NCBI GenBank assembly: GCA_040954595.2
Contig: CM082593.2
Location: forward strand, 10,478,001 to 10,542,000
Origin: Balanoglossus misakiensis
Taxonomy: Eukaryota; Hemichordata
DNA: 64,000 nt
Reading direction: 5' to 3'
Every line of letters begins with the position of its first letter. Within the stretch, counting starts at the first letter, position 1. This document shows, piece after piece, positions 8,925-21,604 of the stretch. The notes beneath the pieces are model-generated. The model saw only the letters and a program-made list of their open reading frames with translations. It ran no database searches and had not been told where the DNA came from. The position numbers and the translations under genes are program-made.

Positions 8925-9110
8925 ATATAAATGAATGTGCTTCACATTCTTGTGATCAACTTTGTAAAAACACTGCAGGTGGTTTTCAATGTTCCTGTGA
9001 AGAAGGCTATCTCTTATATGCAAATAACGGCACAGGTGGATTCTATCTGCCACCTGGAGAAACTGGTCTCTCAATGTATGATGTCTACACTTTTAACCAA
9101 TCATGTGTTC
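8925..9110 (+). CDS. Exon: calcium-binding EGF domain 2 with C-terminal extension (last visible exon)
   Basis: Acceptor 'ttctttgtag', donor 'gtaagt', 186 nt, phase 1-1. Reads 'DINECASHSCDQLCKNTAG' and 'FQCSCEEGYLLYANNG'; in place of the usual closing stretch there is a longer 'GFYLPPGETGLSMYDV' segment before the sixth Cys ('NQSC'). The extra ~20 residues between Cys5 and Cys6 make this an atypical EGF. The exon ends in phase 1, so the protein continues, but no further exon is recognisable before the satellite at 9.95 kb. Confidence 0.88.
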
Positions 9111-9625
9111 GTAAGTATCATGTTAAACTATAGAGTTAAAGGTATATGATCACCCATGGAAAATTAGCTATATATAGTTACCATGGAAAATTGAAATCTA
9201 GCCAATCACAGATTTTCATTTGGTGGCACACGTGGAAAACAGGCGCCACCATATGTTCTTTAGAATGCTCAAATACGCCATTCAGCCATATATGGGAATG
9301 TGTATTGAAGGTGACTGTATACTTTTAACCAAGATTTGTCATATTATTGACCTTTATACCGCAATGAATTTGCAGCAACAAAAAGTGGACAAAAAGCTGA
9401 ATTTCATAATTGGATTTCATAATTTTGCCGTAATTCAATAATGAAATGTGGAGAAAGTAAGCAGACCAACTTTGCACTGTTATTATTTATTTTGGATTTG
9501 TTTCCCTCCTGCTAACAAAAGTGTCCTCTCACCTCATGGCATGAAGATGCATTGAATTCTGAGAAAAAGGGGATTAATACTTGAGTGTATTTACAAAGAC
9601 AAACAAGCTCACTGGTAGCATTTAA

Positions 9626-9732
9626 AGGGGAAGTCCGGTTCAGCTACATAATTGGGTAGCTTTGAGGTCATTCTTTCAGAAAAAAACATTGTGTAGAAAT
9701 TATGCATAAATCAGCTGGACAGGACTTCCCTT
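9626..9732. mobile_element. Complete 107-bp TTAA-flanked MITE
   Basis: TTAA at 9622-9625 and 9733-9736. Left end 'aggggaagtccggttcagct' against right end 'agctggacaggacttccctt', an inverted repeat of about 20 bp with few mismatches. The TTAA target is the hallmark of piggyBac-type transposases. It has no coding capacity. Confidence 0.75.
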
Positions 9733-9949
9733 TTAATATTTCCAAGCAAGGCAATTGGTTTACTGCAACAATTACTTTGAAAACACAGTGTAAAACAACA
9801 ATCATGATATGAATGTTACTTTAATAGATAGTCATACTTATATAAGCATGACTGTCTATGTTGGTCTGTAAGTTGTATTTGAAAGAAAAGTTTCATGTAC
9901 GAATAGTACAAAGATTGACATTTAGTCCACAAAACCTACCATTAACATT

Positions 9950-12900
9950 AACCAGAGCACACAGTAACCAGGCCAGAGTGGCCAGTATCGTGCCCATTAA
10001 TTTTGAGTGTTTGATAGGGGTCAACCTTTGCGTGAACATTAACCAGAGCACACAGTAACCAGGCCGTAGTGGACAGTGTTCTGCCCATTAATTTTGAGTG
10101 TTTGGTGGGGTCAACCTTTGCGTCAACATTAACCAGAGCACACAGTAACCAGGCCATAGTGGACAGTGTGCTGCCCATTAATTTTGAGTGTTTGGTGGGG
10201 TCAACCTTTGCGTCAACATTAACCAGAGCACACAGTAACCAGGCCGTAGTGGACAGTGTTCTGCCCATTAATTTTGAGTGTTTGGTGGGGTCAACCTTTG
10301 CGTCAACATTAACCAGAGCACACAGTAACCAGGCCGTAGTGGACAGTGTTCTGCCCATTAATTTTGAGTGTTTGGTGGGGTCAACCTTTGCGTCAACATT
10401 AACCAGAGCACACAGTAACCAGGCCGTAGTGGACAGTGTTCTGCCCATTAATTTTGAGTGTTTGGTGGGGTCAACCTTTGCGTCAACATTAACTAGGCCA
10501 GAGTGGCCAGTATCGTGCCCATTAAGTTTTAGTGTTTGGTGGGGTCAACCTTTGCGTCAACATTAACTAGGCCAGAGTGGCCAGTATCGTGCCCATTAAT
10601 TTTGAGTGTTTGGTGGGGTCAACCTTTGCGTCAACATTAACTAGGCCAGAGTGGCCAGTATCGTGCCCATTAATTTTGAGTGTTTGGTGGGGTCAACCTT
10701 TGCGTCAACATTAACTAGGCCAGAGTGGCCAGTATCGTGCCCATTAATTTTGAGTGTTTGGTGGGGGTCAACCTTTGCGTCAACATTAACCAGAGCACAC
10801 AGTAACCAGGCCGTAGTGGACAGTGTTCTGCCCATTAATTTTGAGTGTTTGGTGGGGTCAACCTTTGCGTCAACATTAACCAGAGCACACAGTAACCAGG
10901 CCATAGTGGACAGTGTTCTGCCCATTAATTTTGAGTGTTTGGTGGGGTCAACCTTTGCGTCAACATTAACCAGAGCACACAGTAACCAGGCCGTAGTGGA
11001 CAGTGTTCTGCCCATTAATTTTGAGTGTTTGGTGGGGTCAACCTTTGCGTCAACATTAACCAGAGCACACAGTAACCAGGCCGTAGTGGACAGTGTTCTG
11101 CCCATTAATTTTGAGTGTTTGGTGGGGTCAACCTTTGCGTCAACATTAACCAGAGCACACAGTAACCAGGCCGTAGTGGACAGTGTTCTGCCCATTAATT
11201 TTGAGTGTTTGGTGGGGTCAACCTTTGCGTCAACATTAACCAGAGCACACAGTAACCAGGCCATAGTGGACAGTGTTCTGCCCATTAATTTTGAGTGTTT
11301 GGTGGGGTCAACCTTTGCGTCAACATTAACCAGAGCACACAGTAACCAGGCCATAGTGGACAGTGTTCTGCCCATTAATTTTGAGTGTTTGGTGGGGTCA
11401 ACCTTTGCGTCAACATTAACCAGAGCACACAGTAACCAGGCCGTAGTGGACAGTGTTCTGGCCATTAATTTTGAGTGTTTGGTGGGGTCAACCTTTGCGT
11501 CAACATTAACCAGAGCACACAGTAACCAGGCCGTAGTGGACAGTGTTCTGGCCATTAATTTTGAGTGTTTGGTGGGGTCAACCTTTGCGTCAACATTAAC
11601 CAGAGCACACAGTAACCAGGCCGTAGTGGACAGTGTTCTGGCCATTAATTTTGAGTGTTTGGTGGGGTCAACCTTTGCGTCAACATTAACCAGAGCACAC
11701 AGTAACCAGGCCGTAGTGGACAGTGTTCTGGCCATTAATTTTGAGTGTTTGGTGGGGTCAACCTTTGCGTCAACATTAACCAGAGCACACAGTAACCAGG
11801 CCGTAGTGGACAGTGTTCTGCCCATTAATTTTGAGTGTTTGGTGGGGTCAACCTTTGCGTCAACATTAACCAGAGCACACAGTAACCAGGCCGTAGTGGA
11901 CAGTGTTCTGCCCATTAATTTTGAGTGTTTGGTGGGGTCAACCTTTGCGTCAACATTAACCAGAGCACACAGTAACCAGGCCGTAGTGGACAGTGTTCTG
12001 CCCATTAATTTTGAGTGTTTGGTGGGGTCAACCTTTGCGTCAACATTAACCAGAGCACACAGTAACCAGGCCATAGTGGACAGTGTGCTGCCCATTAATT
12101 TTGAGTGTTTGGTGGGGTCAACCTTTGCGTCAACATTAACCAGAGCACACAGTAACCAGGCCGTAGTGGACAGTGTTCTGCCCATTAATTTTGAGTGTTT
12201 GGTGGGGTCAACCTTTGCGTCAACATTAACCAGAGCACACAGTAACCAGGCCGTAGTGGACAGTGTTCTGCCCATTAATTTTGAGTGTTTGGTGGGGTCA
12301 ACCTTTGCGTCAACATTAACCAGAGCACACAGTAACCAGGCCGTAGTGGACAGTGTTCTGCCCATTAATTTTGAGTGTTTGGTGGGGTCAACCTTTGCGT
12401 CAACATTAACCAGAGCACACAGTAACCAGGCCGTAGTGGACAGTGTTCTGCCCATTAATTTTGAGTGTTTGGTGGGGTCAACCTTTGCGTCAACATTAAC
12501 CAGAGCACACAGTAACCAGGCCGTAGTGGACAGTGTTCTGCCCATTAATTTTGAGTGTTTGGTGGGGTCAACCTTTGCGTCAACATTAACCAGAGCACAC
12601 AGTAACCAGGCCGTAGTGGACAGTGTTCTGCCCATTAATTTTGAGTGTTTGGTGGGGTCAACCTTTGCGTCAACATTAACCAGAGCACACAGTAACCAGG
12701 CCCTAGTGGACAGTGTTCTGCCCATTAATTTTGAGTGTTTGGTGGGGTCAACCTTTGCGTCAACATTAACCAGAGCACACAGTAACCAGGCCGTAGTGGA
12801 CAGTGTTCTGCCCATTAATTTTGAGTGTTTGGTGGGGTCAACCTTTGCGTCAACATTAACCAGAGCACACAGTAACCAGGCCATAGTGGACAGTGTTCTG

Positions 12901-15900
12901 CCCATTAATTTTGAGTGTTTGGTGGGGTCAACCTTTGCGTCAACATTAACCAGAGCACACAGTAACCAGGCCGTAGTGGACAGTGTTCTGCCCATTAATT
13001 TTGAGTGTTTGGTGGGGTCAACCTTTGCGTCAACATTAACCAGAGCACACAGTAACCAGGCCATAGTGGACAGTGTGCTGCCCATTAATTTTGAGTGTTT
13101 GGTCGGGTCAACCTTTGCGTCAACATTAACCAGAGCACAGAGTAACCAGGCCATAGTGGACAGTGTTCTGCCCATTAATTTTGAGTGTTTGGTGGGGTCA
13201 ACCTTTGCGTCAACATTAACCAGAGCACACAGTAACCAGGCCATAGTGGACAGTGTTCTGCCCATTAATTTTGAGTGTTTGGTGGGGTCAACCTTTGCGT
13301 CAACATTAACCAGAGCACACAGTAACCAGGCCGTAGTGGACAGTGTTCTGCCCATTAATTTTGAGTGTTTGGTGGGGTCAACCTTTGCGTCAACATTAAC
13401 TAGGCCAGAGTGGCCAGTATCGTGCCCATTAATTTTGAGTGTTTGGTGGGGTCAATCTTTGCGTCAACATTAACTAGGCCAGAGTGGCCAGTATCGTGCC
13501 CATTAATTTTGAGTGTTTGGTGGGGTCAACCTTTGCGTCAACATTAACTAGGCCAGAGTGGCCAGTATCGTGCCCATTAATTTTGAGTGTTTGGTGGGGT
13601 CAACCTTTGCGTCAACATTAACTAGGCCAGAGTGGCCAGTATCGTGCCCATTAATTTTGAGTGTTTGGTGGGGTCAACCTTTGCGTCAACATTAACCAGA
13701 GCACACAGTAACCAGGCCGTAGTGGACAGTGTTCTGGCCATTAATTTTGAGTGTTTGGTGGGGTCAACCTTTGCGTCAACATTAACCAGAGCACACAGTA
13801 ACCAGGCCGTAGTGGACAGTGTTCTGCCCATTAATTTTGAGTGTTTGGTGGGGTCAACCTTTGCGTCAACATTAACCAGAGCACACAGTAACCAGGCCGT
13901 AGTGGACAGTGTTCTGCCCATTAATTTTGAGTGTTTGGTGGGGTCAACCTTTGCGTCAACATTAACCAGAGCACACAGTAACCAGGCCGTAGTGGACAGT
14001 GTTCTGCCCATTAATTTTGAGTGTTTGGTGGGGTCAACCTTTGCGTCAACATTAACCAGAGCACACAGTAACCAGGCCGTAGTGGACAGTGTTCTGCCCA
14101 TTAATTTTGAGTGTTTGGTGGGGTCAACCTTTGCGTCAACATTAACCAGAGCACACAATAACCAGGCCGTAGTGGACAGTGTTCTGCCCATTAATTTTGA
14201 GTGTTTGGTGGGGTCAACCTTTGCGTCAACATTAACCAGAGCACACAGTAACCAGGCCGTAGTGGACAGTGTTCTGCCCATTAATTTTGAGTGTTTGGTG
14301 GGGTCAACCTTTGCGTCAACATTAACCAGAGCACACAGTAACCAGGCCGTAGTGGACAGTGTTCTGCCCATTAATTTTGAGTGTTTGGTGGGGTCAACCT
14401 TTGCGTCAACATTAACCAGAGCACACAGTAACCAGGCCGTAGTGGACAGTGTTCTGCCCATTAATTTTGAGTGTTTGGTGGGGTCAACCTTTGTGTCAAC
14501 ATTAACCAGAGCACACAGTAACCAGGCCGTAGTGGACAGTGTTCTGCCCATTAATTTTGAGTGTTTGGTGGGGTCAACCTTTGCGTCAACATTAACCAGA
14601 GCACACAGTAACCAGGCCGTAGTGGACAGTGTTCTGCCCATTAATTTTGAGTGTTTGGTGGGGTCAACCTTTGCGTCAACATTAACCAGAGCACACAGTA
14701 ACCAGGCCATAGTGGACAGTGTTCTGCCCATTAATTTTGAGTGTTTGGTGGGGTCAACCTTTGCGTCAACATTAACCAGAGCACACAGTAACCAGGCCGT
14801 AGTGGACAGTGTTCTGCCCATTAATTTTGAGTGTTTGGTGGGGTCAACCTTTGCGTCAACATTAACCAGAGCACACAGTAACCAGGCCATAGTGGACAGT
14901 GTGCTGCCCATTAATTTTGAGTGTTTGGTGGGGTCAACCTTTGCGTCAACATTAACCAGAGCACAGAGTAACCAGGCCATAGTGGACAGTGTTCTGCCCA
15001 TTAATTTTGAGTGTTTGGTGGGGTCAACCTTTGCGTCAACATTAATCAGAGCACACAGTAACCAGGCCGTAGTGGACAGTGTTCTGCCCATTAATTTTGA
15101 GTGTTTGGTGGGGTCAACCTTTGCGTCAACATTAACCAGAGCACACAGTAACCAGGCCGTAGTGGACAGTGTTCTTCCCATTAATTTTGAGTGTTTGGTG
15201 GGGTCAACCTTTGCGTCAACATTAACTAGGCCAGAGTGGCCAGTATCGTGCCCATTAATTTTGAGTGTTTGGTGGGGTCAACCTTTGCGTCAACATTAAC
15301 TAGGCCAGAGTGGCCAGTATCGTGCCCATTATTTTTGAGTGTTTGGTGGGGTCAACCTTTGCGTCAACATTAACTAGGCCAGAGTGGCCAGTATCGTGCC
15401 CATTAATTTTGAGTGTTTGGTGGGGTCAACCTTTGCGTCAACATTAACTAGGCCAGAGTGGCCAGTATCGTGCCCATTAATTTTGAGTGTTTGGTGGGGG
15501 TCAACCTTTGCGTCAACATTAACCAGAGCACACAGTAACCAGGCCGTAGTGGACAGTGTTCTGCCCATTAATTTTGAGTGTTTGGTGGGGTCAACCTTTG
15601 CGTCAACATTAACCAGAGCACACAGTAACCAGGCCATAGTGGACAGTGTGCTGCCCATTAATTTTGAGTGTTTGGTGGGGTCAACCTTTGCGTCAACATT
15701 AACCAGAGCACACAGTAACCAGGCCATAGTGGACAGTGTTCTGCCCATTAATTTTGAGTGTTTGGTGGGGTCAATCTTTGCGTCAACATTAACCAGAGCA
15801 CACAGTAACCAGGCCGTAGTGGACAGTGTTCTGCCCATTAATTTTGAGTGTTTGGTGGGGTCAACCTTTGCGTCAACATTAACCAGAGCACACAGTAACC

Positions 15901-18900
15901 AGGCCGTAGTGGACAGTGTTCTGCCCATTAATTTTGAGTGTTTGGTGGGGTCAACCTTTGCGTCAACATTAACCAGAGCACACAGTAACCAGGCCATAGT
16001 GGACAGTGTTCTGCCCATTTATTTTGAGTGTTTGGTGGGGTCAACCTTTGCGTCAACATTAACCAGAGCACACAGTAACCAGGCCGTAGTGGACAGTGTT
16101 CTGCCCATTAATTTTGAGTGTTTGGTGGGGTCAACCTTTGCGTCAACATTAACCAGAGCACACAGTAACCAGGCCATAGTGGACAGTGTGCTGCCCATTA
16201 ATTTTGAGTGTTTGGTGGGGTCAACCTTTGCGTCAACATTAACCAGAGCACAGAGTAACCAGGCCATAGTGGACAGTGTTCTGCCCATTAATTTTGAGTG
16301 TTTGGTGGGGTCAACCTTTGCATCAACATTAATCAGAGCACACAGTAACCAGGCCGTAGTGGACAGTGTTCTGCCCATTAATTTTGAGTGTTTGGTGGGG
16401 TCAACCTTTGCATCAACATTATCCAGAGCACACAGTAACCAGGCCATAGTGGACAGTGTTCTGCCCATTAATTTTGAGTGTTTGGTGGGGTCAACCTTTG
16501 CGTCAACATTAACCAGAGCACACAGTAACCAGGCCGTAGTGGACAGTGTTCTGCCCATTAATTTTGAGTGTTTGGTGGGGTCAACCTTTGCGTCAACATT
16601 AACTAGGCCAGAGTGGCCAGTATCGTGCCCATTAATTTTGAGTGTTTGGTGGGGTCAACCTTTGCGTCAACATTAACTAGGCCAGAGTGGCCAGTATCGT
16701 GCCCATTAATTTTGAGTGTTTGGTGGGGTCAACCTTTGCGTCAACATTAACTAGGCCAGAGTGGCCAGTATCGTGCCCATTAATTTTGAGTGTTTGGTGG
16801 GGTCAACCTTTGCGTCAACATTAACTAGGCCAGAGTGGCCAGTATCGTGCCCATTAATTTTGAGTGTTTGGTGGGGGTCAACCTTTGCGTCAACATTAAC
16901 CAGAGCACACAGTAACCAGGCCGTAGTGGACAGTGTTCTGCCCATTAATTTTGAGTGTTTGGTGGGGTCAACCTTTGCGTCAACATTAACCAGAGCACAC
17001 AGTAACCAGGCCATAGTGGACAGTGTGCTGCCCATTAATTTTGAGTGTTTGGTGGGGTCAACCTTTGCGTCAACATTAACCAGAGCACACAGTAACCAGG
17101 CCATAGTGGACAGTGTTCTGCCCATTAATTTTGAGTGTTTGGTGGGGTCAACCTTTTCGTCAACATTAACCAGAGCACACAGTAACCAGGCCGTAGTGGA
17201 CAGTGTTCTGCCCATTAATTTTGAGTGTTTGGTGGGGTCAACCTTTGCGTCAACATTAACCAGAGCACACAGTAACCAGGCCGTAGTGGACAGTGTTCTG
17301 CCCATTAATTTTGAGTGTTTGGTGGGGTCAACCTTTGCGTCAACATTAACCAGAGCACACAGTAACCAGGCCATAGTGGACAGTGTTCTGCCCATTAATT
17401 TTGAGTGTTTGGTGGGGTCAACCTTTGCGTCAACATAGACCAGAGCACACAGTAACCAGGCCGTAGTGGACAGTGTTCTGCCCATTAATTTTGAGTGTTT
17501 GGTGGGGTCAACCTTTGCGTCAACATTAACCAGAGCACACAGTAACCAGGCCATAGTGGACAGTGTGCTGCCCATTAATTTTGAGTGTTTGGTGGGGTCA
17601 ACCTTTGCGTCAACATTAACCAGAGCACACAGTAACCAGGCCATAGTGGACAGTGTTCTGCCCATTAATTTTGAGTGTTTGGTGGGGTCAACCTTTGCGT
17701 CAACATTAACCAGAGCACACAGTAACCAGTCCGTAGTGGACAGTGTGCTGCCCATTAATTTTGAGTGTTTGGTGGGGTCAACCTTTGCGTCAACATTAAC
17801 TAGGCCAGAGTGGCCAGTATCGTGCCCATTAATTTTGAGTGTTTGGTGGGGGTCAACCTTTGCGTCAACATTAACTAGGCCAGAGTGGCCAGTATCGTGC
17901 CCATTAATTTTGAGTGTTTGGTGGGGGTCAACCTTTGCGTCAACATTAACTAGGCCAGAGTGGCCAGTATCCTGCCCATTAATTTTGAGTGTTTGGTGGG
18001 GTCAACCTTTGCGTCAACATAGACCAGAGCACACAGTAACCAGGCCGTAGTGGACAGTGTTCTGCCCATTAATTTTGAGTGTTTGGTGGGGTCAACCTTT
18101 GCGTCAACATTAACCAGAGCACACAGTAACCAGGCCATAGTGGACAGTGTGCTGCCCATTAATTTTGAGTGTTTGGTGGGGTCAACCTTTGCGTCAACAT
18201 TAACCAGAGCACACAGTAACCAGGCCATAGTGGACAGTGTTCTGCCCATTAATTTTGAGTGTTTGGTGGGGTCAACCTTTGCGTCAACATTAACCAGAGC
18301 ACACAGTAACCAGGCCATATAGGACAGTATGCTGCCCATTAATTTTGAGTGTATGGTGGGGTCAACCTTTGCGTCAACATTAACCAGAGCACACAGTAAC
18401 CAGGCCGTAGTGGACAGTGTTCTGCCCATTAATTTTGAGTGTTTGGTGGGGTCAACCTTTGCGTCAACATTAACCAGAGCACACAGTAACCAGGCCATAG
18501 TGGACAGTGTTCTGCCCATTAATTTTGAGTGTTTGGTGGGGTCAACCTTTGCGTCAACATTAACCAGAGCACACAGTAACCAGTCCGTAGTGGACAGTGT
18601 GCTGCCCATTAATTTTGAGTGTTTGGTGGGGTCAACCTTTGCGTCAACATTAACTAGGCCAGAGTGGCCAGTATCGTGCCCATTAATTTTGAGTGTTTGG
18701 TGGGGGTCAACCTTTGCGTCAACATTAACTAGGCCAGAGTGGCCAGTATCCTGCCCATTAATTTTGAGTGTTTGGTGGGGGTTAACCTTTGCGTCAACAT
18801 TAACTAGGCCAGAGTGGCCAGTATCCTGCCCATTAATTTTGAGTGTTTGGTGGGGTCAACCTTTGCATCAACATTAACCAGAGCACACAGTAACCAGGCC

Positions 18901-19690
18901 ATAGTGGACAGTGTTCTGCCCATTAATTTTGAGTGTTTGGTGGGGTCAACCTTTGCATCAACATTAACCAGAGCACACAGTAACCAGGCCGTAGTGGACA
19001 GTGTGCTGCCCATTAATTTTGAGTGTTTGGTGGGGTCAACCTTTGCGTCAACATTAACTAGGCCAGAGTGGCCAGTATCGTGCCCATTAATTTTGAGTGT
19101 TTGGTGGGGGTCAACCTTTGCGTCAACATTAACTAGGCCAGAGTGGCCAGTATCCTGCCCATTAATTTTGAGTGTTTGGTGGAGTCAACCTTTGCATCAA
19201 CATTAACCAGAGCACACAGTAACCAGGCCATAGTGGACAGTGTTCTGCCCATTAATTTTGAGTGTTTGGTGGGGTCAACCTTTGCATCAACATTAACCAG
19301 AGCACACAGTAACCAGGCCGTAGTGGACAGTGTGCTGCCCATTAATTTTGAGTGTTTGGTGGGGTCAACCTTTGCGTCAACATTAACCAGAGCACACAGT
19401 AACCAGGCCATAGTGGACAGTATGCTGCCCATTGATTTTGAGTGTTTGGTGGGGTCAACCTTTGCGTCAACATTAACTAGGCCAGAGTGGCCAGTATCGT
19501 GCCCATTAATTTTGAGTGTTTGGTGGGGTCAACCTTTGCGTCTACATTAACTAGGCCAGAGTGGCCAGTATGCTGCCTATTAATTTTGAGTGTTTGGTGG
19601 GGTCAACCTTTGCGTCAACATTAAGCAGGCCAGACAGTAACCAGGCCAGAGTGGACAGTATCCTGCCTATTAATTTTGAGTGATTTGTGG
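9950..19690. repeat. Satellite array: 90-bp and 74-bp monomers in alternating blocks
   Basis: About 9.7 kb of tandem repeats. Type A monomer is 90 bp (landmarks 'aaccagagcacacagtaacc', 'gtggacagtgttctgccc', 'gagtgtttggtggggtcaac'). Type B is 74 bp (same backbone, with 'aactaggccagagtggccag' and 'tatcgtgccc'). By junction spacing I count A-blocks of about 6, 29, 17, 12, 10, 7, 2 and 3 monomers separated by B-blocks of 4, 4, 4, 4, 3, 3, 2 and 2; these sum to the observed length. B-blocks begin near 10491, 13397, 15225, 16601, 17798, 18652, 19048 and 19475. Long open frames (up to 940 codons on plus, 904 on minus) arise because 90 is divisible by 3 and the monomer lacks stops in one frame of each strand. 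I do not annotate them as genes. Confidence 0.97.
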
Positions 19691-19845
19691 GTCAATTTGA
19701 TCAAATACTGCCTACCGCTGGCGCTGCATATTTGAAGAAATGTGAAAAGATGGCAAGACAGGTTTGGTAAATGTGGGCCCCCTAACTGAAGCAAAAGCAC
19801 AAACTTAAAACAAAGATATGAATTTGGAAGAGTTTTATTTAATAC

Positions 19846-19972
19846 ATATGAAAAATAATGAAGACTTATGCTTCAAAGTAAGTATCGACGGAGTCGAACC
19901 GCCAATGCTGCAATGGCATTATACCCATAATACTTTTTTGCTTTTTGCATGAATTTCATTATTTTTCATATG
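19846..19972. repeat. Hairpin enclosing a tRNA-like core
   Basis: Outer arms 'catatgaaaaataatgaa' and 'ttcattatttttcatatg' are perfect reverse complements (18 bp). They bracket the tRNA-like segment on the minus strand. Confidence 0.7.
19880..19935 (-). tRNA. tRNA-like sequence lacking a D-arm (doubtful)
   Basis: On the minus strand a 7-bp acceptor stem can form (AAGTATT with GATACTT, one G-U), then a 5-bp stem AATGC/GCATT with a 7-nt loop, then a T-arm-like 'ggcggttcgactccgtc' with the TTCGANT loop. Only 8 nt stand where a D-arm should be, position 33 of the anticodon loop is not T, and the variable loop is missing. It could be a degenerate tRNA-derived SINE head, a nuclear copy of a mitochondrial-type tRNA, or chance inside a hairpin. 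Confidence 0.3.
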
Positions 19973-20636
19973 CTGTGCAGCTAAAGTGTGGCTAGATGAC
20001 TAACTGCTGATGTAAAATATCTTGCATACCAATTTGGAACAATTACCCCAAGTAGTGGTCAAACAGAAACAATGCTTGCATTCAATTTAAAACAAGGTGA
20101 CAAAAGTGGTTGAAATGAAACAATAAGCAAAAACAGTGTTTATCAAACTGAAATAATGTGGTCGAAATGAAACAATGAGCAAAAACAGTGTTTATCAAAC
20201 TGAAATAATGTGCCAAAATAGCTCCTGTTGATATTGCACAAAATTAACTGTTGCATTCTACCCTTGAGTTAATTTTTATTTCCAGGCAATTATGTGCTTA
20301 ATACTAAATATTATCTATGGGTACAAACCATCAGTTTCTTAAGTGCAAATCGCAAGAAGCTCCCCCATACAATTTTAGTGTTTTTTTAAATCAAGCAAGA
20401 TAATTACATACTGTGTGATAAACTAACTAACTTTACGCGCCTGGGGACAGTTAAAAACCTCGAGCCAAATATAAAATGAGGAAAAACTGCCCCCTCCCCC
20501 GTTGTGAATTTTAAAAGGTTGGGGCTCAAACTAACCAGAATTGTCTTGCCGACTCCTATTTTTCTGTGTACATTTTGATGTATTGTTGTTACGCGAGATT
20601 GAGGATTCGTGTTGATGCGGGAATTACGATGACGAA

Positions 20637-20840
20637 AGCAAAAAATCCATCGGCGAATCAAACGGGCACACGGCGAAATTCCATTACACGACGATCCAAC
20701 TGCGATGAAGAACGCGAACGCGGGTAACGTTGTAAAAAATCCATCGGCGAATCAAACGGGCACACGGCGAAATTCCATTACATGACGAGCGACCTGCAAT
20801 GAAGAACGCGAACGCGGGTAACGCTGCAAAAAATCCGCAG
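20637..20840. repeat. ~94-bp tandem duplication
   Basis: Two copies of a unit marked by 'aaaaatccatcggcgaatca' and 'gaagaacgcgaacgcgggta' (copies start near 20641 and 20735), with the first few bases of a third copy at about 20828. Confidence 0.8.
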
Positions 20841-20879
20841 ACAATTATTACACGAATGCATAGCAACAATTATTTTACC

Positions 20880-21261
20880 CAACCTGACACTAATAAATTA
20901 CCCAATGATTTTAAATTTCTTATTATTACACCCCAACTAATCATTATACCTTTGTAATATTAACACCGTTTATACACATCCCATAATGTTTATACCATCA
21001 AGTTAATACCATTTTATTATTATTATACCACCAAAACCATGTGTTACCCATTTTTTTTATTATTACACCATTGATGTTAACACCTTTATATATTATACCG
21101 GTATTTACCCTCTGTACATGTACAGTTTTTATTTACCACGTGGCATTACTCATGTTTTTATAGTATTTTAATTACTTATCATACCCTTGAAACCATAATA
21201 TTATACCCTTGCAGACAGTTTTATTATAGTACCCTTGTGCACAATGTCTTATTAGTCATCA
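20880..21261. other. AT-rich low-complexity tract
   Basis: Irregular 'ttatacc', 'ttattacacc' and 'taacacc' motifs recur at short spacing. It looks like a degenerated tandem repeat leading into the 60-bp units at 21262. No gene. Confidence 0.6.
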
Positions 21262-21441
21262 TACACCAACCCTTCACCATTTCATTAGATTATACCATTT
21301 TTATTAGCCTAACCTGTTTATACACCAACCCTTCACCATTCCGTTAGATTATACCATTTTTTATTACCCTAACATATTCATACACCAACCCTTTACCATT
21401 CCCTCAGATTAAACCATTTTTATTAGCCTAACCTATTGACA
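21262..21441. repeat. ~60-bp tandem repeat, 3 copies
   Basis: 'tacaccaaccctt(c/t)accatt' starts near 21262, 21321 and 21381, each followed by 'agattataccattttt'-type and 'cctaacctatt'-type sequence. Confidence 0.8.
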
Positions 21442-21604
21442 GCATCCCTCTGGTTTTGATATTGTTATCTGGTGCGGCGTTGTTGTAGATATTGATTAGA
21501 CTCCCTCCGGCGATGATAATACCAATGAACCTATTGAAAAAAAAGAATGAATATTATTAATTAGATCAGATCAACAAATCATGGCGTCGTTCATCCCTCT
21601 GGTC

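Larger units (their letters stand above)
19691..20636. other. Unassigned spacer right of the satellite
   Basis: Apart from the hairpin at 19846-19972 I see no gene. Around 20090-20215 a short segment is repeated in tandem ('gaaatgaaacaat(a/g)agc' with 'aaaaacagtgtttatcaaac' twice, about 55 bp apart). Confidence 0.5.

Noticed and set aside
10651-13473. 940-codon plus-strand ORF in the satellite as a repetitive secreted or adhesion protein
   Set aside because: It simply follows the 90-bp period, has an equally long partner on the other strand, and is interrupted wherever 74-bp monomers occur.
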